A DNA stretch of 5,093 nt, taken from positions 1 to 5,093 of the forward strand of contig CAMBAQ010000142.1 of the NCBI GenBank assembly GCA_945863785.1, given 5' to 3'. Position 1 is the stretch's first letter; each line of letters starts with the position of its first letter. This DNA is from Chthoniobacter flavus (GTDB lineage: Bacteria > Verrucomicrobiota > Verrucomicrobiia > Chthoniobacterales > Terrimicrobiaceae). The notes beneath the pieces are model-generated. The model saw only the letters and a list, made by a program, of their open reading frames with translations. It searched no databases and was not told the DNA's origin. The position numbers and the translations under genes are program-made. This document shows positions 1 through 5,093 of this stretch, piece after piece.

Positions 1-1462
1 TGAGGCCCGCTGAGCGGAGATCAACTAGGAGAACGTGGTTGTCAGTGCCTCCAGAAACGATGCGAAGACCGAGCATGGCGAGACGCGCTGCAATCGCCTT
101 GGCATTGCTCACAACTTGTCGTGAGTAGTCACGGAAGCCAGGTTGGAGAGCCTCGTGGAAGCAGACCGCCTTGGCGGCAATGACGTGCATGAGTGGCCCA
201 CCCTGAACGCCTGGGAACATCTGCCCGTCGATCTTCTTGGCAAATTCCTCGCGGCACATGATGAGTCCGGCGCGGGGTCCGCGGAGGCTTTTGTGAGTGG
301 TGGTCGTCACGAAGTCCGCAAACGGAATCGGAGAAGGATGGGCTCCGCCTGCGACGAGGCCCGAGATGTGCGCCATGTCGACGAAGAGAAAGGCTCCGAC
401 TGAGTCGGCGATCTCTCGCATGCGTTTGAAGTCGATCGTGCGTGAATAAGCCGATGCCCCAGCGGTGATCATTTTGGGTTTCACTTCGTCCGCTTGTTTG
501 GCAAGCGCATCGTAGTCGATCATCTCGGTGTCGCGGCTCACTCCATAGTGGTGGACCTCGTAGAGCTTACCGGAGAAATTCGCCTTGTGTCCGTGGGTGA
601 GGTGACCGCCATGGGCAAGGTCCATCGTCAGGATTTTATCCCCCGGCTGGAGTACACTGAAATAGACGGCCATGTTGGCTTGGCTGCCGCTGTGGGCCTG
701 AACGTTGGCGTGCTGGGCGCCGAAAAGTTTTTTGGCCCGCTCAATAGCGAGAGTCTCGACGATGTCCACATATTCACAACCGCCATACCAGCGGCGACCG
801 GGGTAGCCCTCGGCGTATTTATTAGTGAGGCAGGATCCTTGCGCTTCCATGACCGCACGGCTGGTGAAGTTTTCGGAGGCGATCAGCTCGATATGCTCAA
901 ATTGACGGTGGTATTCCTTCTTGATCGCGGACGCGATTTCGGGGTCGGTCTCGGCGAGGGCTGGCAGCACGGGTGTGTCTTCTGTGATGGTTGGCATGGA
1001 TGGATTGGTGATCATTTTAAGAACAGATGGAAGGGCTTTTTGGATGGTGCGTTTGCATTCGTTGTAGACGCTGCGGCCTTGTCCGATGGGGTCTGGGACG
1101 TCAGGAATCCCCTTTTCCTCGAAGCGCAGCAACTTCACTTTGTGGACGAACTCGGGGTAAAACAAATCAATGAGACGCGCATGGTCTTGAGTCATCACAA
1201 AAACATGGGTCGCTTCGCTGAGAAGTTTTTCTGTGAGGCTCTGGCTGCGGAATTTCCTAAGATCGAGCCCATCACTGGCCACGGCATCGACCGCGTCGCG
1301 GCTGGCTGGCTGGCCTTGGCCCGCGCTGATTCCGGCGGATTCGACATGGATGTCTTGGCCAGATTTTTTGGCTACATGACGAAAAAGAACCTCCGCCATC
1401 GGGCTTCGACAGACATTCCCGGTACAAACAAATAAAACGTGAGGTCTTTTCAGGTGGCTCAT
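1..1462 (-). CDS. glyA: Low-molecular-weight protein phosphatase fused to serine hydroxymethyltransferase (partial, C-terminus beyond window)
   Basis: The frame is open for 487 codons from the ATG at 1462 to the left edge. Residues 8-150 form a low-molecular-weight phosphatase domain: the P-loop CTGNVCRS (nucleophile Cys13, Arg19) is followed by PMAE, then SAG at 42-44, and the general-acid motif DPI starts at Asp124. After a linker of roughly 15-20 residues, SHMT begins near LAETDPEIASAI (169-180). It shows IASENF, the NKYAEGYPG and YGGCEYVD blocks, SGSQANM, VDMAHISGL, and THKSLRGPRAG with the PLP-binding Lys391. SHMT converts serine and tetrahydrofolate to glycine and 5,10-methylene-tetrahydrofolate in the cytoplasm. 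By comparison with E. coli GlyA (Lys229, 417 residues) about 90 residues are missing past the edge. The ATG was chosen because it lies just before the phosphatase fold and just after a promoter-like sequence; no Shine-Dalgarno is visible. Internal Met150 and Met156 could allow separate GlyA translation, but neither has a ribosome binding site. The enzyme identities are secure; the phosphatase substrate is not. Confidence 0.95.
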   Translation of the reverse strand, partial: MSHLKRPHVLFVCTGNVCRSPMAEVLFRHVAKKSGQDIHVESAGISAGQGQPASRDAVDAVASDGLDLRKFRSQSLTEKLLSEATHVFVMTQDHARLIDLFYPEFVHKVKLLRFEEKGIPDVPDPIGQGRSVYNECKRTIQKALPSVLKMITNPSMPTITEDTPVLPALAETDPEIASAIKKEYHRQFEHIELIASENFTSRAVMEAQGSCLTNKYAEGYPGRRWYGGCEYVDIVETLAIERAKKLFGAQHANVQAHSGSQANMAVYFSVLQPGDKILTMDLAHGGHLTHGHKANFSGKLYEVHHYGVSRDTEMIDYDALAKQADEVKPKMITAGASAYSRTIDFKRMREIADSVGAFLFVDMAHISGLVAGGAHPSPIPFADFVTTTTHKSLRGPRAGLIMCREEFAKKIDGQMFPGVQGGPLMHVIAAKAVCFHEALQPGFRDYSRQVVSNAKAIAARLAMLGLRIVSGGTDNHVLLVDLRSAGL

Positions 1463-1474
1463 TGATTCGCGAGC

Positions 1475-1502
1475 ATACTAGGTTAGAAGTGACTCAAGTC
1501 AA
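1475..1502 (-). promoter_or_regulatory. Putative sigma70-type promoter of the phosphatase-SHMT gene
   Basis: Reading the minus strand, TTGACT (1502-1497, five of six matches to the -35 consensus) is followed after 16 bases by TAGTAT (1480-1475, four of six matches to the -10 consensus). Only 12 bases separate the -10 box from the ATG at 1462, so a start point at the usual distance would give a leader of about 5 bases. This would make the transcript nearly leaderless, which agrees with the absence of a Shine-Dalgarno sequence. Found by eye from consensus match and position only; transcription from a promoter further upstream, or read-through from the helicase gene, remains possible. Confidence 0.4.
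1490..1501. repeat. Short inverted repeat overlapping the putative -35 box
   Basis: TGACTCAAGTCA on the plus strand is a perfect 5-base inverted repeat with a 2-base centre. On the minus strand it overlaps the TTGACT -35 candidate. Such a position would suit a repressor operator, but the repeat is short, could occur by chance, and no regulator is encoded in the window. Confidence 0.25.
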
Positions 1503-1566
1503 ATGCCGAGCACACCCCAAAGTCATCAAATGGGGAAGTCGGAAAAAACGGCTTTGTGGGCGATGA

Positions 1567-3921
1567 TCAAGAGCGGGCGACATGAAGTTGTGCGGCAGCG
1601 CAGGATTGGAATTCCTCCCAGCGAGGAGCAGAGGGATTGGCAGCGTGAAGGATATGACGTAGAAGGCTTTTCCACTCTAAGTTGGCCCGCTCGAGGTCGC
1701 CCCGGCGGATCGATTCCGTTTCCTTCTGAAGCGATTTGAGCCCCTCGGTGTTGTAAATCTCGAGCGCTTCCCAAGTACCTTCCCCAAACCCGGGGCACAA
1801 TCCAGCAACGAGATAGCCTTCGTAGTCGACATGGCCGTAGAGTTCACGTGCGCTGGTGGCGAGTCTTAAGCTGGGACCATCTGCAAAATCGGTGAATCGC
1901 GGACCGCCCCGCAGGTTGGCGAGGTGTTTGACGATATCTTCGACAGGATAGGCCGGATCTTCGAGAGCGGCTGCAATCATGAGACCTTCGCCATTTTGGA
2001 ATCGGCTAAAAACACGCCCTCGGGCGGTGGGAACTCCTGCATTATCTACCAAGCCGAGCTTCTTCCAAATAAATGCAGGTGAACCACGGGGTGGATCGAA
2101 TTCGGATGGGGTATCAGCGATTTCGGAAACATCGACTCTCCGCGTCGGGGCCTGCAGCAAGGCGGTGCCGTCCGGCATGATCGTGGCTTTGGTTGGGATG
2201 GCGTCCAAGGCTAACTGAGCCATGAGGTTGTTGCCGTGTTGTTGAAGTTGATGAAATCTTGCGGGCGCCCATTCGGGGGCAAGGAGTGGCATGACGGTTT
2301 GCTCAAGTGCTTGGAGGGTGAAGGACTCTTTTTTGCCAAGGCCGAGTTTTTTTTGAATCCACGGCAGCGGTAGCCACTCGCCGTTCGACACACGTGCCAC
2401 AGGGACTTCCTTGGCGTAAGCAAAGTCGGCTCCCTTTCCGATTTTGCAGGGCCTGCCGGTGTGGAAGAAATCGAGTGAAGCGGGGGATTTTAAAGCGGGA
2501 ATCCAGCGCTCCCGATGCCAGATGAGGCATTCGCTGAGGTGCACTTGGGCTAAGTGGGCGGATTTCTGTGGATGCCATATTTGGTCTGAACCCAAGAATT
2601 CTAAACGAGTTGGTTCGTAGCGTTGATTAATGCTATTCAGTTTGAGGGAATCTTCGAGGAGGGGAGAAATGCTTTGTCTGCTGAAGAGGCGTTCGCAGAG
2701 TTTCACTGCTCGCGCGATAGGAGTTTCGTCTGACTCGCCGCCTTCCTCCATCACTCGCAACAACGTGGGCCAATCGATTTGATTCACGCGACGAAGTTGA
2801 CGTGGGGCGGCGTCCATGAGTCGCGGGGTATCATTTCCGACAAGCACGAAGCCTTCTTCATCGATGCCTCGCCGCCCGGCACGACCAAACATTTGGAGTA
2901 ATTCGTCCGCGCGAAGTTCGCGTTGGAAGCGTCCGTCACCATAGGTCGTAGAGGAAACCATCACGGCTTTGACGGAAAAATTGATTCCCGCAGCCAGACC
3001 GGTGGTAGCAACAATGACATCGAGTTTTCCCTCCTTGCCGAGGGCTTCAATCCACTTTGACCGGGCGGAGTAGGGGAGTCCGCTATGGTGGTAGGCGACA
3101 CGCTTTTGGAGGAGGCGGGTGAGGTCGCGTCCGAGCATGGCTTGGTCGCTTTGCGGGATGGAAAGGGGGGACTCCACCGTGAGGGCAGCCGCGATTTGTT
3201 GTGCCATTTTTTCCGCTTCGCGGCGGCGAGGAGCGAAAATCAGAAGCGGAGTGAGCCCAGCCAGAACCGCTCCGGCAGCGATTCGTGGCCAGTAACCATG
3301 AACATGGGACGGCACGCGCGGGAGGTTCTCGATGGAAAAATCATCCAGAGGTACGGGGCGATTCTTGACTTGGATGATATGAACACGGCGACCGAGTCGC
3401 TTCAACCATTCGACGATCTCCGTAGGATTTCGAACGCTTCCGCTGAGAAGAAGGAGTCGAGTTGAGGGGAGTGGGAGGGCCATCGCCATCTCGTAGTTCA
3501 ATCCCCGGTTGGAGTCGGAGATCATTTGGTATTCGTCGAGAACAAGGAGACCCGGAGCATGCCCCGTGAGGATGCGCTCGCGCTGAGTCTCCAGCGTGGC
3601 CACGATCACCGGCGCGGAGAGATTTTCCGCTACATCGCCGGTGGCAATGCCGACATTCCAGCCGAGTTTTTTCCACTCACACCATTTGTCATTGGCGAGG
3701 GCGCGGGTGGGGACGGTGTAGACGGCCTGGCCGAGTCTTTGCGCTTCGGGAGACTTGAAAAATAACTCAAATACGCGGGTTTTTCCGGCACCGGTCGGAG
3801 CATCGATCACCACATCGAAACCTTCTTTTAAATGCCCGACAGCCCCTTGTTGCCAAAGATCTGGGAGATCCAGCGGGACTTGGAGTGCGGAGAGACTGCT
3901 GCCGAAGGCGGGAAACCTCAT
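1567..3921 (-). CDS. Ski2-like DEAD/DEAH-box superfamily 2 helicase with DEYQ motif II
   Basis: A 784-residue, presumably cytoplasmic, ATP-dependent nucleic acid helicase. Visible motifs, numbered from the ATG at 3921: Walker A APTGAGKT (41-48), motif Ia VPTRALANDKW (70-80), an IVATLE block (106-111), motif II DEYQ (129-132), motif III SGS (160-162), motif IV LLIFAPRRREAEKMA (226-240), AYHHSGLP (276-283), motif V ATTGLAAGINF (305-315) and motif VI QMFGRAGRRG (343-352). Motifs V and VI are typical of Ski2/Mtr4/Hel308-type enzymes, whereas DEYQ resembles the DEIQ of Suv3. Residues 370-784 have no motif I recognise firmly; TARGRVFSRF (632-641) and the helical stretch after it resemble the DSHCT domain of Ski2/Mtr4 proteins. 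The frame is open further upstream to an ATG at 4032, but that would overlap the preceding gene by 115 bases; the ATG at 3921 overlaps its stop as ATGA, which favours translational coupling. Whether it works on RNA or DNA cannot be told from sequence. Confidence 0.93.
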   Translation of the reverse strand: MRFPAFGSSLSALQVPLDLPDLWQQGAVGHLKEGFDVVIDAPTGAGKTRVFELFFKSPEAQRLGQAVYTVPTRALANDKWCEWKKLGWNVGIATGDVAENLSAPVIVATLETQRERILTGHAPGLLVLDEYQMISDSNRGLNYEMAMALPLPSTRLLLLSGSVRNPTEIVEWLKRLGRRVHIIQVKNRPVPLDDFSIENLPRVPSHVHGYWPRIAAGAVLAGLTPLLIFAPRRREAEKMAQQIAAALTVESPLSIPQSDQAMLGRDLTRLLQKRVAYHHSGLPYSARSKWIEALGKEGKLDVIVATTGLAAGINFSVKAVMVSSTTYGDGRFQRELRADELLQMFGRAGRRGIDEEGFVLVGNDTPRLMDAAPRQLRRVNQIDWPTLLRVMEEGGESDETPIARAVKLCERLFSRQSISPLLEDSLKLNSINQRYEPTRLEFLGSDQIWHPQKSAHLAQVHLSECLIWHRERWIPALKSPASLDFFHTGRPCKIGKGADFAYAKEVPVARVSNGEWLPLPWIQKKLGLGKKESFTLQALEQTVMPLLAPEWAPARFHQLQQHGNNLMAQLALDAIPTKATIMPDGTALLQAPTRRVDVSEIADTPSEFDPPRGSPAFIWKKLGLVDNAGVPTARGRVFSRFQNGEGLMIAAALEDPAYPVEDIVKHLANLRGGPRFTDFADGPSLRLATSARELYGHVDYEGYLVAGLCPGFGEGTWEALEIYNTEGLKSLQKETESIRRGDLERANLEWKSLLRHILHAANPSAPRWEEFQSCAAAQLHVARS
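3918..3921 (-). promoter_or_regulatory. ATGA stop/start overlap coupling DUF362 and helicase genes
   Basis: The helicase ATG (3921-3919) shares its last two bases with the TGA stop (3920-3918) of the DUF362 gene. The bases before it show no purine-rich ribosome binding site, so the helicase is likely translated by ribosomes that terminate on the upstream gene and reinitiate. This arrangement also fixes the helicase start. Confidence 0.75.
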
Positions 3922-5057
3922 GGAGTCGCGGAAGGCTTGAGAGTCGGAGGCGGACGAGTGGCGACGGGCATGAGCTCGATGTTGGATTCCTTGTATTTTC
4001 CGAGTCCAATGAGCGCAGCGCTTTCGATCCAATGTGTCATTTCGTCCAGTGCAGGAAGTTTGGCTGGAGATCGGTTTTCATTAAGAAGCCGTGCAGCGGT
4101 GGCATCAATCGCGACTGGGTCCTTGCTCGCGTAGAGTGTGTGATTTGCGATGCTGAATCCTGGGTTGGGGAACGGACCTCCGGCATATTGCAAGATGAGC
4201 CCGTCTAAAATCGTGAGCACCACTTTGCCGCGTATCATCTCGTCGGCATAGATTTCGGCGAGGTAGGGGTCGCCAAAGGCGGGGTCGCGGGTGAAGCGGC
4301 GCCAGTTGTCCAGATTCGGTAGGGTCATGTTGGCTAGGGCTCCATTCACTCCGGTGAGGAAGCTGTCAGTGAGTGAGGGGACGTTGATCACTTTGGTCAC
4401 ATCCTTGCTGAGGACTTTGGAAAAATAGCTATTGCTGCTGAGCTGCTCACCCGAGCTAAGGCGGTCTTCCATTCGTGAGCCGGTTCGATTTCCAAAACCG
4501 CTGTCGCCCCAGATCAAGCGTCCCAAAACAGGAGCTGTGAGTTGAGACTTGCGGTCGTATCCGCTCGCCGGATCAACCCAGCGCAGTTGGTAAAGCCGAC
4601 TCTCTCGACGGAATCCCGCTGCGAGTAAATCCTCCAGATTTCGATCCCACACGATAATGTTGGAGGGAGGAACACCTGCTTCAATCAGTCCGTTGGCGAT
4701 GGCATTCACCACCTCGGGGTGCGTTCCGCTCACAGTGCGTCCTGCGGCGGAGACTTTGATGCCGACACGGTCAGTCGGTTTCACTAGCGATCTCCAAGCG
4801 CTCGCGCGGTCGGCTTTTCCCGTTGCGGCTATGACGATCTTGTCGACCATGAGTTGAATCAATACGGGATTCGTGGCACGGGTTCGTGTGAGGGACTCGG
4901 TATTCGTTGCATAAAAAACCTGGGATTTTGCGATGGGCTCCTCCGCCTTGGCTGAAGCTGCAAAACACCAAAGTAAGAGGAGCAGGCAAAGAATCCCCCC
5001 CCAGATCGAGGTGGTATTGTGACTCTCTGTGGATAATGTTGGTCGATGGTCAGGCAT
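3918..5057 (-). CDS. Secreted DUF362-domain protein
   Basis: A 379-residue protein of the DUF362 family, whose biochemical role is unknown. From the ATG at 5057 there is a polar N-region of about 17 residues, a hydrophobic core (IWGGILCLLLLLWCF, 18-32) and an AKA/EE signal peptidase I site after residue 38, so it is probably exported. No lipobox is present. Family-like segments are VGIKV (98-102), THPEVV (112-117), AGVPPSNIIVWDR (127-139), VINVPSLTDS (223-232), ILDGL (283-287) and SKDPVAID (311-318). The mature part has no cysteine, so it lacks the ferredoxin-type iron-sulfur sites found in some DUF362 proteins. The tail is proline-rich (RPPPTLKPSATP). An in-frame GTG at 5069 would add four residues, and the frame stays open to the right edge; ATG 5057 was preferred because it is the nearest ATG to a signal peptide that already has a long N-region. 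No clear Shine-Dalgarno precedes either. The stop overlaps the helicase ATG. Confidence 0.88.
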   Translation of the reverse strand: MPDHRPTLSTESHNTTSIWGGILCLLLLLWCFAASAKAEEPIAKSQVFYATNTESLTRTRATNPVLIQLMVDKIVIAATGKADRASAWRSLVKPTDRVGIKVSAAGRTVSGTHPEVVNAIANGLIEAGVPPSNIIVWDRNLEDLLAAGFRRESRLYQLRWVDPASGYDRKSQLTAPVLGRLIWGDSGFGNRTGSRMEDRLSSGEQLSSNSYFSKVLSKDVTKVINVPSLTDSFLTGVNGALANMTLPNLDNWRRFTRDPAFGDPYLAEIYADEMIRGKVVLTILDGLILQYAGGPFPNPGFSIANHTLYASKDPVAIDATAARLLNENRSPAKLPALDEMTHWIESAALIGLGKYKESNIELMPVATRPPPTLKPSATP

Positions 5058-5093
5058 CTTTACGTTCACATTCCGTTTTGTCCGAAGATATGT

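Larger units (their letters stand above)
1463..1566. other. Intergenic gap between helicase and phosphatase-SHMT genes
   Basis: This 104-base gap is the only real non-coding stretch. It holds the candidate promoter and its inverted repeat. Directly after the helicase stop there is a run of six T on the minus strand (around 1550), but no stable hairpin precedes it. A weak 5-base stem (CCCCA at 1515-1519 with TGGGG at 1531-1535, 11-base loop) is not followed by a T run on either strand. I therefore see no convincing intrinsic terminator, so the helicase transcript may continue into the next gene. Confidence 0.6.

Noticed and set aside
1303..1318. A short GGCT tandem run in the phosphatase coding region.
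   Set aside because: Only about three to four copies are present, it is in frame within a normal-length domain, and it codes for ordinary residues, so there is no sign of phase variation.
494..1435. A 313-codon open frame on the plus strand.
   Set aside because: It lies wholly antisense to the phosphatase-SHMT gene, whose minus-strand translation has all the family motifs. The plus-strand translation resembles no family I know and is best explained as a shadow of codon bias.
1459..1476. A five-codon upstream mini-frame (MLANQ) whose TGA overlaps the phosphatase-SHMT ATG.
   Set aside because: Its ATG lies on the proposed -10 box, so it would probably not be transcribed, and it lacks a ribosome binding site.
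1515..1535. A possible terminator hairpin, CCCCA/TGGGG, after the helicase gene.
   Set aside because: The stem has only 5 base pairs with an 11-base loop and no T run follows it on either strand.
3922..4032. A longer helicase start at 4032 adding 37 residues.
   Set aside because: It would overlap the DUF362 gene by 115 bases, and the extra residues are arginine- and histidine-rich without a recognisable domain. The ATG in the ATGA overlap is the better start.
1..5069. The possibility that helicase plus phosphatase form a defence system.
   Set aside because: There is no nuclease, sensor, methylase or mobile-element signature, and the phosphatase is fused to a housekeeping metabolic enzyme behind its own probable promoter.

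Overview
The window carries three genes, all on the minus strand, packed with little spacing. In transcription order (from high to low coordinates) they are: a secreted DUF362-family protein (5057-3918), a Ski2-like superfamily 2 helicase (3921-1567), and an unusual single reading frame that joins a low-molecular-weight protein phosphatase domain to serine hydroxymethyltransferase (1462 to the left edge, cut off before its C-terminus). There are no RNA genes, CRISPR repeats, insertion sequences or tRNAs that I can see, and no gene-free stretch longer than about 100 bases.

The DUF362 gene and the helicase gene overlap by ATGA, so they are very probably co-transcribed and translationally coupled. 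The helicase has a full set of SF2 motifs, with a DEYQ motif II that resembles the DEIQ of Suv3 rather than the DEVH/DEIH of most Ski2-like enzymes, and a long C-terminal half that I can assign only loosely. A 104-base intergenic gap separates it from the third gene and holds a plausible sigma70-type promoter placed so close to the ATG that the mRNA would have almost no leader.

The third gene is the main curiosity. Counting codons from the ATG at 1462 to the window edge gives 487 uninterrupted codons, with a phosphatase signature (CTGNVCRS) at residues 13-20 and the SHMT pyridoxal-phosphate lysine at residue 391. In Bacillus the arginine phosphatase gene ywlE and glyA are neighbours in one cluster, so fusion of such neighbours is plausible.

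The organism is a bacterium of moderate G+C content. The secreted DUF362 protein, the helicase type and the lack of clear Shine-Dalgarno sequences before any of the three starts would fit a member of the Verrucomicrobia/Planctomycetes group, but that is an inference from gene style, not a demonstrated placement. The three genes do not obviously form one pathway: one is exported, one acts on nucleic acid, and one is one-carbon metabolism joined to a phosphatase.
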